Of a stretch of 64,000 nucleotides of DNA, positions 9,588 through 17,970 are shown piece by piece. The translations under genes and the position numbers were made by a program. Position 1 is the first letter of the stretch; each line of letters starts with the position of its first letter. The stretch is from Streptococcus sp. VT 162 (GTDB lineage: Bacteria > Bacillota > Bacilli > Lactobacillales > Streptococcaceae). The stretch spans positions 124,001 through 188,000 of the forward strand of contig CP007628.2 in the NCBI GenBank assembly GCA_000688775.2. The letters run 5' to 3'. The notes under the pieces were generated by a model. That model saw nothing but the letters and a program-made list of their open reading frames with translations. It had not been told where the DNA came from and ran no database searches.

Positions 9588-10277
9588 ATGGCTAGAACGG
9601 TTGTAGGAGTTGCTGCAAATCTATGTCCTGTAGATGCAGAAGGGAAAAACATTCACTCATCTGTATCCTGTAAATTTGCAGAGAGCATTCGTCAAGTCGG
9701 CGGTCTTCCTTTAGTAATTCCTGTAGGGGATGAGACCATTGTGCGCGATTATGTAGAAATGATTGACAAACTCATCTTGACAGGTGGGCAAAATGTCCAT
9801 CCTCAGTTTTATGGAGAGAAAAAGACCATTGAGAGCGATGATTACAACCTTGTACGCGATGAGTTTGAACTAGCCCTCTTGAAAGAAGCGCTCCGTCAGA
9901 ATAAACCAATTATGGCAATCTGTCGTGGGGTTCAGCTTGTCAATGTTGCTTTTGGCGGCACTCTCCACCAAGAAATTGAAGGCCACTGGCAAGGCTTGCC
10001 TTTTGGAACATCTCATTCTATTGAGACGGTAGAAGGGAGTGTGGTGGCTAAGTTGTTTGGCAAAGAAAGTCAGGTCAACTCAGTTCATCGTCAAAGTATC
10101 AAAGACCTGGCACCTAATTTCCGTGTGACAGCGGTGGACCCTCGCGACCAGACGGTGGAAGCGATTGAGTCTATCGACGAGCATCGTATCATTGGTTTAC
10201 AGTGGCACCCAGAGTTCCTGGTCAATGAAGAAGACGGCAATTTAGAACTATTTGAGTATTTATTAAATGAATTGTAA
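9588..10277 (+). CDS. Class I glutamine amidotransferase-like gamma-glutamyl hydrolase
   Basis: 229 residues of the peptidase C26 / PuuD type (gamma-glutamyl-gamma-aminobutyrate hydrolase family). The nucleophile cysteine lies in AICRGVQLVN near residue 107, and the catalytic histidine and glutamate in QWHPEF near residue 205. It is a stand-alone amidase-like enzyme with no synthase partner next to it; the true substrate is unknown. It is set between patB and pgi, with GAAAGGAG upstream and a terminator after the stop. Confidence 0.85.
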   Translation: MARTVVGVAANLCPVDAEGKNIHSSVSCKFAESIRQVGGLPLVIPVGDETIVRDYVEMIDKLILTGGQNVHPQFYGEKKTIESDDYNLVRDEFELALLKEALRQNKPIMAICRGVQLVNVAFGGTLHQEIEGHWQGLPFGTSHSIETVEGSVVAKLFGKESQVNSVHRQSIKDLAPNFRVTAVDPRDQTVEAIESIDEHRIIGLQWHPEFLVNEEDGNLELFEYLLNEL

Positions 10278-10302
10278 CGGTTAGAGCCTCTAGCCGTTTT
10301 TA
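10277..10302 (+). terminator. Terminator of the C26 hydrolase gene
   Basis: A 9-bp stem (ACGGTTAGA / TCTAGCCGT, one G-U pair) and a T-run begin at the last base of the stop codon. Confidence 0.85.
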
Positions 10303-10339
10303 TTCGTCCTTTCAGATTTTTTATATTTTAGCAAATTTA

Positions 10340-10417
10340 CGCAAACGTTTGAATTCTGATAAAAATTGGGCAAAATCAATAAAAAAACTTGAAAAAATCT
10401 AAGGTAAGGGTTATGAT
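10340..10417 (+). promoter_or_regulatory. Promoter of pgi with a cre-like palindrome
   Basis: TTGAAA (10389-10394) and TATGAT (10412-10417) are 17 bases apart. About 40 bases upstream lies the palindrome CAAACGTTTG (10342-10351), which only weakly matches the CcpA cre consensus. The promoter call is fair, the cre call weak. Confidence 0.55.
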
Positions 10418-10445
10418 AGAAGAGAAGAAATTTTGGAGGAATATT

Positions 10446-11795
10446 ATGTCACATATTAAATTTGATTATTCAAAAGTATTAGATAAATTTGTTGCACCAC
10501 ATGAACTAGATTATATGCAGCCTCAAGTGACTGCAGCAGATTCTGCTCTGAGAAATGGTACAGGTCCTGGGGCAGAAATGACTGGCTGGTTGAACTTACC
10601 TGAAGAATATGACAAAGATGAATTTGCTCGTATTCAAAAGGCTGCTGCTAAAATCCAATCTGATAGTGAGGTATTGATCGTAATCGGTATTGGTGGTTCC
10701 TATTTAGGAGCTCGTGCAGCTATTGATTTCTTGAATAATTCATTTGTAAACTTGCAAAGAAAGGAAGAACGCAAGGCACCTCAGATCCTCTATGCTGGAA
10801 ACTCTATCTCTTCAAGCTATTTGGCTGATTTGGTAGACTATGTATCAGACAAAGATTTCTCAGTAAACGTGATTTCTAAATCAGGTACAACAACTGAACC
10901 GGCTATTGCTTTCCGTGTCTTCAAAGAACTCTTGGTTAAGAAGTACGGTCAAGAAGAAGCTAACCAACGTATCTACGCAACTACAGACCGCGCTAAAGGT
11001 GCAGTTAAAGTTGAAGCAGATGCTAATGGCTGGGATACTTTTGTAGTGCCTGATAGTGTAGGTGGTCGTTTTACAGTATTGACAGCAGTGGGGCTCTTGC
11101 CAATCGCAGCTGCAGGAGCTGATATCAGCAAGTTAATGGAAGGAGCAAATGCTGCTCGCAAGGCTTATGCTTCTGATAAGTTGGCTGAAAATGAAGCATA
11201 TCAATATGCAGTTGTACGCAATATCTTGTACCGTAAAGGTTATCTGACAGAAGTTCTAGCTAACTATGAACCATCTCTGCAATACTTCTCTGAGTGGTGG
11301 AAGCAACTGGCTGGTGAGTCAGAAGGGAAAGACCAAAAAGGGATTTATCCAACTTCAGCTAACTTCTCAACAGACTTGCACTCTCTGGGACAATTTATCC
11401 AGGAAGGTACCCGTATCCTCTTTGAAACAGTTATCCGTGTAGATAAACCTCGCAAAAATGTGCTGATTCCTGAATTGGCAGAAGACTTGGACGGTCTTGG
11501 CTACTTGCAAGGAAAAGATGTTGACTTTGTCAATAAAAAAGCTACAGATGGAGTGCTGTTAGCACACACTGATGGTGGAGTTCCAAATATGTTTGTGACA
11601 CTGCCTGAGCAAGATGAGTTCACTTTGGGCTACACTATTTACTTCTTTGAGTTGGCTATTGCTCTTTCTGGCTACCTGAATGGTATCAATCCATTTGACC
11701 AGCCTGGAGTTGAAGCTTATAAGAAAAACATGTTTGCTCTTCTTGGGAAACCAGGCTTTGAAGAGCTGGGTGCTGAGTTGAATGCACGCCTTTGA
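10446..11795 (+). CDS. pgi: Glucose-6-phosphate isomerase
   Basis: 449 residues, full length. It interconverts glucose-6-P and fructose-6-P. Family signatures are visible: [11 protein letters not shown] near residue 80, [16 protein letters not shown] near residue 140, and the C-terminal signature region around [14 protein letters not shown] chose ATG 10446, preceded by GGAGGAA, over an upstream TTG. The last ~158 codons are duplicated in divergent form at 17367-17843, on the far side of the sorbitol operon. This copy is therefore probably the incoming or hybrid one. A hairpin terminator follows. Confidence 0.95.
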   Translation: MSHIKFDYSKVLDKFVAPHELDYMQPQVTAADSALRNGTGPGAEMTGWLNLPEEYDKDEFARIQKAAAKIQSDSEVLIVIGIGGSYLGARAAIDFLNNSFVNLQRKEERKAPQILYAGNSISSSYLADLVDYVSDKDFSVNVISKSGTTTEPAIAFRVFKELLVKKYGQEEANQRIYATTDRAKGAVKVEADANGWDTFVVPDSVGGRFTVLTAVGLLPIAAAGADISKLMEGANAARKAYASDKLAENEAYQYAVVRNILYRKGYLTEVLANYEPSLQYFSEWWKQLAGESEGKDQKGIYPTSANFSTDLHSLGQFIQEGTRILFETVIRVDKPRKNVLIPELAEDLDGLGYLQGKDVDFVNKKATDGVLLAHTDGGVPNMFVTLPEQDEFTLGYTIYFFELAIALSGYLNGINPFDQPGVEAYKKNMFALLGKPGFEELGAELNARL

Positions 11796-11832
11796 TTCTC
11801 ATATGCTTTGAGTTCATTTAGAATATAAAAAG

Positions 11833-11862
11833 ATCCACAAGTTCATTTCTTGTGGATTTTTA
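11833..11862 (+). terminator. Terminator of pgi
   Basis: ATCCACAAG and CTTGTGGAT form a 9-bp stem with a 7-nt loop, followed by TTTTT. It isolates pgi from the sorbitol operon. Confidence 0.9.
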
Positions 11863-11928
11863 GTACAAGCCTCTTAATTAGTTTATTATTTTTTTTAAAA
11901 GTGTAAAAAAGAGTGTCTTAATTCTTTT

Positions 11929-11946
11929 ATGAAAGCGCTGTATAAT
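11929..11946 (+). promoter_or_regulatory. Sorbitol operon promoter -10 overlapped by a cre-like site
   Basis: TGAAAGCGCTGTAT (11930-11943) matches the CcpA cre consensus in all but the last two fixed positions. It overlaps a perfect TATAAT (11941-11946). No good -35 lies 17 bases upstream, as expected for a promoter needing an activator (SrlR/SrlM). Carbon catabolite repression of sorbitol genes is the likely meaning; not proven here. Confidence 0.6.
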
Positions 11947-11978
11947 TGCCTTGTAAATAAAATTTGAGAGGTATCAAA

Positions 11979-12779
11979 ATGAATGATTGGTTAAACATAA
12001 AAGGCAAAACAGTTCTTGTGACTGGCGCGTCATCTGGGATCGGTAAGGCAATCGTTGAAGAATTGCTGGAATTAGGAGTCAATGTAGCGAATTTTGATCT
12101 TAGCGACAACGATTTGCGTCACCCGAATCTATTATTTGTAAAAGTTGATGTAACTTCTCGCTCTGAAGTAGAAGAGGGTGTTGCCAAAATAGTTGAAAGA
12201 TTTGGCAATATTGATGCAGTGGTCAATAATGCAGGGATTAATATCCCTAGATTATTAATCGATGCAGAAAATCCTAAAGGTCCTTACGAATTGGACGATG
12301 AGACGTTCGAAAAAGTAACGATGATTAATCAAAAAGGTTTGTATCTGGTTAGTCAGGCAGTGGGACGTATTTTAGTGAAAAATGGAAAAGGTGTAATTGT
12401 GAACATGGCTTCAGAAGCAGGCTTGGAAGGTTCTGAAGGACAAAGTGCCTATGCTGCCACAAAAGCAGCAGTCTATAGTTACACTCGTTCATGGGCAAAA
12501 GAGCTGGGTAAGCATGGTGTACGTGTGGTTGGAATTGCTCCAGGAATTATGGAAGCTACGGGACTTCGAACTCTTTCTTATGAGGAAGCTCTTGCTTATA
12601 CCCGTGGAAAGACGGTAGAAGATATTCGAGCTGGTTATGCTTCAACTTCAACAACTCCTTTGGGACGAAGTGGTAAACTACGGGAAGTAGCTGACCTTGT
12701 AGCATTCTATATTTCAGACCGTTCTAGCTATATAACTGGAGTCACTACAAATATTGCCGGAGGGAAAACTCGCGGTTAA
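11979..12779 (+). CDS. srlD: Sorbitol-6-phosphate 2-dehydrogenase (SDR family)
   Basis: 266 residues. It oxidises the sorbitol-6-phosphate made by the PTS to fructose-6-phosphate. The SDR cofactor motif TGASSGIGKAI is near residue 13, the NNAG motif near residue 84, and the catalytic YAATK near residue 155. The assignment to sorbitol rests on its place at the head of a glucitol PTS operon. I chose ATG 11979 with GAGAGG ahead, not the in-frame TTG at 11964. The product feeds directly into the reaction catalysed by the neighbouring pgi. Confidence 0.88.
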   Translation: MNDWLNIKGKTVLVTGASSGIGKAIVEELLELGVNVANFDLSDNDLRHPNLLFVKVDVTSRSEVEEGVAKIVERFGNIDAVVNNAGINIPRLLIDAENPKGPYELDDETFEKVTMINQKGLYLVSQAVGRILVKNGKGVIVNMASEAGLEGSEGQSAYAATKAAVYSYTRSWAKELGKHGVRVVGIAPGIMEATGLRTLSYEEALAYTRGKTVEDIRAGYASTSTTPLGRSGKLREVADLVAFYISDRSSYITGVTTNIAGGKTRG

Positions 12780-12802
12780 AAAAATGAAGGTGAGGAAGAG
12801 AG

Positions 12803-14668
12803 TTGACCATAGTAAATCGATGGTATAATATTTTAGAAAAAATGGTCTCACAGCCAACTTATTCCTTGGTAGATATGCGCTCAGAGCTGGATATTAGTAT
12901 GCAAACCTTGCAAAAGAGTATCCAACAATTAAATGATGTTTTGGCTCCGAGTATCCAGATTATCTCACAAGATGATCAGTTAATGTTAGAGGTGTATGAC
13001 TATACTGAGTTGGAAAGGATTTTATCTGGTAGTTTAAAACGGGAGAGTGACTTCAATTCTTCCAGTAAAAGAATTGCCTATTTACTAAAACGTTTAATTG
13101 AGTCAACCTCCCCTCTTCTTATTGACGACTTGGCTGAGGAAGCAGGTGTTAGTAGAAGTACCCTTAATAAGGATTTAAAACAAGTAAAATCTTTGGCAGA
13201 GAGTTACTCTATCACTATTTCAGGAAAGCCCAACCGTGGGCTGGAGGTCTTGGGGTCCGAGCTGAATTTGCGCTTGCTCTATATTCACCAAGTGGCCCCT
13301 TACTTTGAAGGAAAGACACTCACCGAGGCAACATCTTCTTTTCTGGAGACGCTACTCCAGGAGTATAAAATCCCGAAAGAAACAAAGGAACTCCTTCGAA
13401 AGACAATTTCAATTATGGTGGAGCGTATTCATGCATCTAGGGTGTTGAGTTGCCCTATTCCTTACTATAGGAATGATTTAACAGAGACACCTTTGGTTGA
13501 AAAATTAATCTATCATATTGAGATGACTTATAAGATTTCCCTCAGTCAGTTTGAGATAGACTTTTTGTGTTTTCCGTTTAATATCCGTTTTATTGACACT
13601 TTAAGCAAGCCGTCTTATCAATCTGAACAGCTTGCAAACATTTTTCAAGGGATTGTCAAGAAAGTCAAAGAAACAATGTTGGTTAACTTTGATGATGAAG
13701 AATTATTTGAAGAAATCAAGTCTCATCTAGGCTCCTTAATCAATCGACTGATTTTCCATGTGCAAGCTAATGATATATTCCATGGCGAGGTTCAAACTCA
13801 ATATCCTTTTGCTTTTGAAATGGCGAAAATTGCTGGAGAAGAACTATCTGCAATTTTTGGTTCTGAATTGGAATTATCTGAAATCGGATATCTGGCTTTG
13901 TATTTTGAAATGATTTTAAGAAAGCAAAACTCTGTTGTAAATGGTTCTCGCAAGCAGATAGCTGTAGTTTGCACAACAGGAAGAGGAACTGCTGCGATGA
14001 TTATTCAGCAACTCAGACGAATTCTTGGAAATGATGTAGACATTACTCAGTATTCTGAAGAGGATTTTAATCTGGATTTGAATCAGGACTATTTCGCGAT
14101 TTTTACGACAGTTCCTCTAAAATATAAAGATTCTAAATCTCCAGTCATTCAAGTTAATCATCTTTTTGATGATCAATGGCTGCAGGAAGAATGGCAGAGG
14201 GCCAATGCTTTTCATCAAAAAAATCTAGAAACAGTCAGCTTACGTTTTCTTCGTTTGACTCCCCAAAAAACCTATCAGCAATACTTGCTAAATATGGTTG
14301 CAGAGTTAGAGAAACTTCAGATGATTGATGAAGGTTTTAGAAATCGGATAATTGATAGGGATAAAAAACAATCAACCATTTTTGGTGGAGGAATTGCCTT
14401 CCCCCATACAATTAACCAGGGTTATGCAAAGACTATTTTAATGTTTGGAAAGCTAGAAGAGCCTTATCAAAAAGGAGATGATTGGATTGAATTTATCTTT
14501 CTAGTCGCCATTCCCTCAGAAATTGAAAGCAAAATGGAGAGTGAATTGCTGGAATTGTATGACGACATTTTTCGAATTGCAGGAGAGCCTTCTCTAAAAG
14601 AAGCATTGAGGGCTGTAGAAACAGAGACAGAGTTTCTATCATTTTCTAAGAGCAAAGGAGTATTTTAA
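12803..14668 (+). CDS. srlR: PRD-containing activator/antiterminator of the sorbitol operon
   Basis: 621 residues, starting with TTG at 12803 behind GAGGAAGAG. The order is: N-terminal helix-turn-helix domains (residues 1-170), two PTS regulation domains (about 180-390, with conserved histidines such as in ERIHASR and LIFHVQAN), an EIIB-like domain (CTTGRGTAAMIIQQL near 392), and a C-terminal EIIA-like domain (GGGIAFPHT near 530). This is the MtlR/LicR/GutR architecture, where phosphorylation by the PTS controls activity. The stop overlaps the ATG of srlM by one base. Confidence 0.85.
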   Translation: MTIVNRWYNILEKMVSQPTYSLVDMRSELDISMQTLQKSIQQLNDVLAPSIQIISQDDQLMLEVYDYTELERILSGSLKRESDFNSSSKRIAYLLKRLIESTSPLLIDDLAEEAGVSRSTLNKDLKQVKSLAESYSITISGKPNRGLEVLGSELNLRLLYIHQVAPYFEGKTLTEATSSFLETLLQEYKIPKETKELLRKTISIMVERIHASRVLSCPIPYYRNDLTETPLVEKLIYHIEMTYKISLSQFEIDFLCFPFNIRFIDTLSKPSYQSEQLANIFQGIVKKVKETMLVNFDDEELFEEIKSHLGSLINRLIFHVQANDIFHGEVQTQYPFAFEMAKIAGEELSAIFGSELELSEIGYLALYFEMILRKQNSVVNGSRKQIAVVCTTGRGTAAMIIQQLRRILGNDVDITQYSEEDFNLDLNQDYFAIFTTVPLKYKDSKSPVIQVNHLFDDQWLQEEWQRANAFHQKNLETVSLRFLRLTPQKTYQQYLLNMVAELEKLQMIDEGFRNRIIDRDKKQSTIFGGGIAFPHTINQGYAKTILMFGKLEEPYQKGDDWIEFIFLVAIPSEIESKMESELLELYDDIFRIAGEPSLKEALRAVETETEFLSFSKSKGVF

Positions 14669-15165
14669 TGAATTCGCTAATAATTTTCGCTGTATTTGTC
14701 ATGGCAGCTTATATATTTCAAATGTTCCTCGGCTGGCAGCAACTCAAAGACTTCAATAAGACCTATACGATGCTCCGAAAACTGGGGCGCGTAGCGATTG
14801 GCAGGAAGTCCGGAAGAATCAAATCCGGTACGATTGTCATGTTCGCGGTTGATGAAAACGGTCGGGTTCTTAAAGCTAGCAAAATGCAAGGAGTCACAAT
14901 CTTAGCACGTTTTCAAAATATGGACGATTATGTTGGAGAAGACATCCATTATTTTGACAAGTATAATCCTCTTGTGAGAAAAGAAAATAAGTTGATGCAA
15001 TCAGCCATAGAAGATGCTAGAAAAGTCTATCTTTGGAATGAGGCAGGTATTGAGAAAGAGACAAGTTCATCTGATTCTTTTCTGGGATTCGGCTTTTATG
15101 CGAATTACTTACAATTATCTATTAAACAGTTATTTAAAAAAAATAAGAAAGGGAGTTCCTTATGA
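14668..15165 (+). CDS. srlM: GutM/SrlM-type glucitol operon activator
   Basis: 165 residues. An N-terminal membrane-type helix (LIIFAVFVMAAYIFQMFLG) is followed by a soluble part with GRKSGRIKSGTIVMFAVDENG, typical of the GutM family. GutM proteins act as auxiliary activators of glucitol operons. Its start overlaps the stop of srlR (TAATG) and its stop overlaps the start of srlA (TTATGA), so the three are translationally coupled. Confidence 0.82.
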   Translation: MNSLIIFAVFVMAAYIFQMFLGWQQLKDFNKTYTMLRKLGRVAIGRKSGRIKSGTIVMFAVDENGRVLKASKMQGVTILARFQNMDDYVGEDIHYFDKYNPLVRKENKLMQSAIEDARKVYLWNEAGIEKETSSSDSFLGFGFYANYLQLSIKQLFKKNKKGSSL

Positions 15166-15707
15166 ATCACATTACAAATTTTGCAGAGAGTTTTATGAAA
15201 CTCTTCCAATTAGGTGGAGAAACCTTTATTAGCTGGATGACAAATATTGTACCGCTTGTCTTAATGCTATTGATTGCAATGAATACCCTTATCGCTTTCT
15301 TGGGAGAAGAGAAGGTCAATTCCCTGGCTAAGATTTCTGCCAAAAATCCTGTTAGCCGGTATATGATTTTACCTTTCATTTCTGCCTTTATGCTGGGGAA
15401 TCCGATGGCAATCAGTATGGGACGTTTCTTACCAGAATATTATAAACCTAGTTTTGTAGCAGCTCAGATGCAGTTCTGCCATACTTCAAATGGTGTATTT
15501 CCACATATCAATCCTGGGGAATTATTTGTATGGATGGGAATTGCGACAGGAATTCAAACTTTAGGTTTAAGTCAAATGGACTTAGCCATTCGTTACATGC
15601 TTGTTGGGCTTGTCATGAACTTTGTAGGTGGTTGGGTAACCGATTTTACAACTGCTTATGTAGCAAAACAGCAAGGTGTTACCTTGAGTAAAACATTTGA
15701 TTTATAG
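15162..15707 (+). CDS. srlA: PTS glucitol/sorbitol transporter subunit IIC
   Basis: 181 residues, about four membrane helices, with the family-typical [21 protein letters not shown] region near residue 73 and the [18 protein letters not shown] segment near 108. It is one half of the membrane channel of EII-Gut, the other half being in SrlE. The gene overlaps srlM by four bases; AAGGGAG precedes the start. Confidence 0.9.
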   Translation: MNHITNFAESFMKLFQLGGETFISWMTNIVPLVLMLLIAMNTLIAFLGEEKVNSLAKISAKNPVSRYMILPFISAFMLGNPMAISMGRFLPEYYKPSFVAAQMQFCHTSNGVFPHINPGELFVWMGIATGIQTLGLSQMDLAIRYMLVGLVMNFVGGWVTDFTTAYVAKQQGVTLSKTFDL

Positions 15708-15720
15708 AAAGAGTGAAATT

Positions 15721-16701
15721 ATGTCATATAAGAGTATAAAAGTTGTTAAAGGAAATGGCGGTTTCGGAGGACCTTTGGTCATTACACCTAGTGAAGCTAA
15801 GCATAAATTCATCTATATTACTGGTGGCGGAGAAAAGCCAGATATTGTAGATAAAATTGCTGATTTGACCGGTATGGAAGCTGTTAATGGGTTTAAAACT
15901 TCTATCCCAGATGAGGAAATTGCTTTAGCAATCGTGGATTGTGGCGGTACTCTTCGCTGTGGTATTTATCCTAAAAAGGGAATCCCTACAATAAATATTG
16001 TCGCTACAGGGAAAAGTGGGCCTCTAGCTCAATATATAACCGAGGAAATCTATGTGTCAGCAGTTGGCCTTAATCAAATTTCTGCTGCTAATGAAGACGA
16101 AAAAGCGACAACTGTGGTAACTGAAAAGCCAACTTACGATACTAGTAAAAAAATTACAGAGCAAAAAGCTGAAACAAGTATTGTAGCACGAATTGGGATG
16201 GGGGCTGGTAAGGTCGTTGCAACTTTCAACCAGGCTGCTCGTGAAGCCATCCAAACAATGCTCAATACAATAATTCCTTTCATGGCCTTTGTTTCCTTGC
16301 TGATTGGGGTTATTCAAGGATCTGGTGTTGGAAATTGGCTGGCAAAATTAATGGTTCCCCTAGCGGGGAACATCTGGGGACTCGTTTTAATTGGCTTTAT
16401 CTGTTCCTTACCATTCCTATCTCCTTTGTTAGGTCCCGGAGCTGTTATTAGTCAGATTATTGGAACTTTAATTGGAGTCGAAATCGGAAAAGGGACTATT
16501 CCGCCCCAAATGGCTCTGCCAGCTTTATTTGCTATCAACACTCAAAACGGTTGTGATTTCATTCCTGTAGCACTCGGCCTATCTGAAGCCAAGGCTGAAA
16601 CAGTTGAGGTTGGTGTCCCTTCGGTACTTTATTCACGCTTTCTCAATGGTGTTCCGCGGGTGCTAGTTGCTTGGATAGCTAGTATTGGTCTTTATCAGTA
16701 G
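15721..16701 (+). CDS. srlE: PTS glucitol/sorbitol transporter subunit IIB/IIC2
   Basis: 326 residues with the start at ATG 15721. The N-terminal EIIB domain (1-120) contains the likely phosphorylated cysteine in [14 protein letters not shown] near residue 80. A linker follows, then a membrane part (about 180-326) with [22 protein letters not shown] and a conserved [16 protein letters not shown] region. It transfers phosphate from SrlB to incoming sorbitol. There are 82 bases before srlB, with a small hairpin at 16741-16764. Confidence 0.9.
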   Translation: MSYKSIKVVKGNGGFGGPLVITPSEAKHKFIYITGGGEKPDIVDKIADLTGMEAVNGFKTSIPDEEIALAIVDCGGTLRCGIYPKKGIPTINIVATGKSGPLAQYITEEIYVSAVGLNQISAANEDEKATTVVTEKPTYDTSKKITEQKAETSIVARIGMGAGKVVATFNQAAREAIQTMLNTIIPFMAFVSLLIGVIQGSGVGNWLAKLMVPLAGNIWGLVLIGFICSLPFLSPLLGPGAVISQIIGTLIGVEIGKGTIPPQMALPALFAINTQNGCDFIPVALGLSEAKAETVEVGVPSVLYSRFLNGVPRVLVAWIASIGLYQ

Positions 16702-16740
16702 ACCTTTGATAGATGCCTGAAAACAGAGAACTATTATGTT

Positions 16741-16764
16741 AAACTTATCTATAAGCCTAAGTTT
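16741..16764 (+). other. Small hairpin between srlE and srlB
   Basis: AAACTTA and TAAGTTT form a 7-bp stem with a 10-nt loop and no T-run. It could be an RNA processing or stability element; no function is shown. Confidence 0.35.
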
Positions 16765-16783
16765 ATGACAAATTAGAGAAAGT

Positions 16784-17170
16784 ATGAATAGAAATCAGAT
16801 GAAGAAAATTTTTGAAACTAAAGTAATTCAAGTAGGGTCTGAAGCTCAGAATATGATTCAAGATGCCAATATGCTCATTTTATTTGGAGAAGAAGCACCA
16901 GAAGATTTATCAGAGTATTGTTTTAAGATTGATAACAAAAATCTGCTAGGTTCAATACTAGAAGGTGGCAAGCTGGTGGTAGATAATCAGGAATATTCGA
17001 TTAGTTCCGTAGGAAATGTAGTAGAAAAAAATTTAACTGGACTGGGACATATCACGATTTCTTTTGATGGTTCAAAAGAGGGGAGCCTTCCTGGTACACT
17101 CCATGTTGTAGCAGATCAAGCGGTAGTAATTGATAAAGATTCTACCATTCAGATTTTTGAAACTGCTTAA
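16784..17170 (+). CDS. srlB: PTS glucitol/sorbitol transporter subunit IIA
   Basis: 128 residues. The EIIA-Gut fold is recognised by APEDLSEYCF near residue 40 and LTGLGHITISFDG near residue 83, which holds the likely phosphohistidine. It accepts phosphate from HPr and passes it to SrlE. The ribosome site (AGAGAAAG) is weak, and ATG 16799 is a possible alternative start. It is the last gene of the sorbitol operon. Confidence 0.87.
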   Translation: MNRNQMKKIFETKVIQVGSEAQNMIQDANMLILFGEEAPEDLSEYCFKIDNKNLLGSILEGGKLVVDNQEYSISSVGNVVEKNLTGLGHITISFDGSKEGSLPGTLHVVADQAVVIDKDSTIQIFETA

Positions 17171-17366
17171 CCATAATAAAATTTCAAATCAAGCAATTTA
17201 GAAAAATAAAAGTCTAAAAAATTGATTCAGAGCCTGGACCAAAAGTCCAGGCTTCTGGGTCTAAATTAGAAAAAATAGATGACGCAGTGGTTGATTGGCA
17301 AGTCAATCAAACTAGCCAGTCAGTGCAAGGGAATTTCCAGCAGATGCATCCACAAGGGGTGCCTGA
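17171..17366 (+). other. Junction region between srlB and the truncated pgi copy
   Basis: 196 bases of non-coding sequence. It holds a strong hairpin (17231-17253, AGCCTGGAC / GTCCAGGCT) without a T-run, and then about 110 bases that match nothing I recognise. A short open stretch (from about 17266) could be debris of another gene. An in-frame TGA (17364-17366) sits immediately before pgi homology resumes. This is where the imported sorbitol block meets the old chromosome. Confidence 0.5.
17231..17253 (+). terminator. Hairpin after srlB, possible operon end
   Basis: A perfect 9-bp stem with a CAAAA loop, but followed by TCTGGGTCT rather than a T-run. It is therefore a weak intrinsic terminator or a 3' stabilising structure. 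Confidence 0.5.
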
Positions 17367-17843
17367 ACAGAAGGGAAAGACCAAAAAGGAATCTACCCAA
17401 CTTCAGCTAATTTCTCAACTGACTTGCACTCATTGGGTCAATTTATCCAAGAAGGAACTCGTATCATGTTTGAAACAGTTGTCCGTGTTGACAAACCACG
17501 TAAGAACGTGATTATCCCTACTTTGGAAGAAGACCTTGACGGACTTGGTTACCTTCAAGGAAAAGACGTTGACTTTGTAAACAAAAAAGCGACTGACGGT
17601 GTTCTTCTTGCCCACACTGACGGTGATGTGCCAAATATGTACGTAACTCTTCCAGAGCAAGACGCTTTCACTCTTGGTTACACTATCTACTTCTTCGAAT
17701 TGGCAATTGCCCTTTCAGGTTACTTGAATGCCATTAACCCATTTGACCAACCAGGTGTTGAAGCATACAAACGCAACATGTTTGCCCTTCTTGGAAAACC
17801 AGGATTTGAAGAATTGAGCAAAGAGCTTAACGCACGTCTATAA
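17367..17843 (+). pseudogene. pgi: Truncated pgi copy (3' third only)
   Basis: The last ~158 codons of a glucose-6-phosphate isomerase, in frame to the stop, with no 5' part and a stop codon just before the homology begins. It matches codons ~292-449 of the intact pgi with about a dozen conservative amino-acid changes but many silent differences. Its codon choice (CTT, GGT, CGT, AAC, GAC) is that of a highly expressed native mitis-group gene, so it looks like the original chromosomal pgi end. It cannot make an enzyme. Its own terminator follows. Confidence 0.93.
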
Positions 17844-17850
17844 TAGAAGA

Positions 17851-17877
17851 AAAGAGTGGCTTGCCCACTCTTTTTAC
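17851..17877 (+). terminator. Original pgi terminator downstream of the truncated copy
   Basis: AAAGAGTGG and CCACTCTTT arms with a short loop, followed by TTTTT. It marks the end of the ancestral pgi transcript. Confidence 0.85.
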
Positions 17878-17895
17878 TCTCTTTATTCCTAGACA

Positions 17896-17924
17896 TTGGA
17901 CTCAGGCGAGACTTGTGATATAAT
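17896..17924 (+). promoter_or_regulatory. Promoter of gltX
   Basis: TTGGAC (17896-17901) and TATAAT (17919-17924) with a 17-base spacer, about 47 bases ahead of the gltX start. Confidence 0.75.
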
Positions 17925-17970
17925 ATAGAAAGCAAAAAGGCAGACGCCTAGAGACTTTATAGGAGAAACT

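Noticed and set aside
10342-10351. CcpA cre site before pgi
   Set aside because: CAAACGTTTG is a good palindrome but misses several fixed bases of the cre consensus; kept only as a weak note.
17287-17511. 74-residue open frame starting in the srl/pgi junction
   Set aside because: Most of it is pgi sequence read in the wrong frame; the upstream part is too short and matches no family. It is treated as junction debris.
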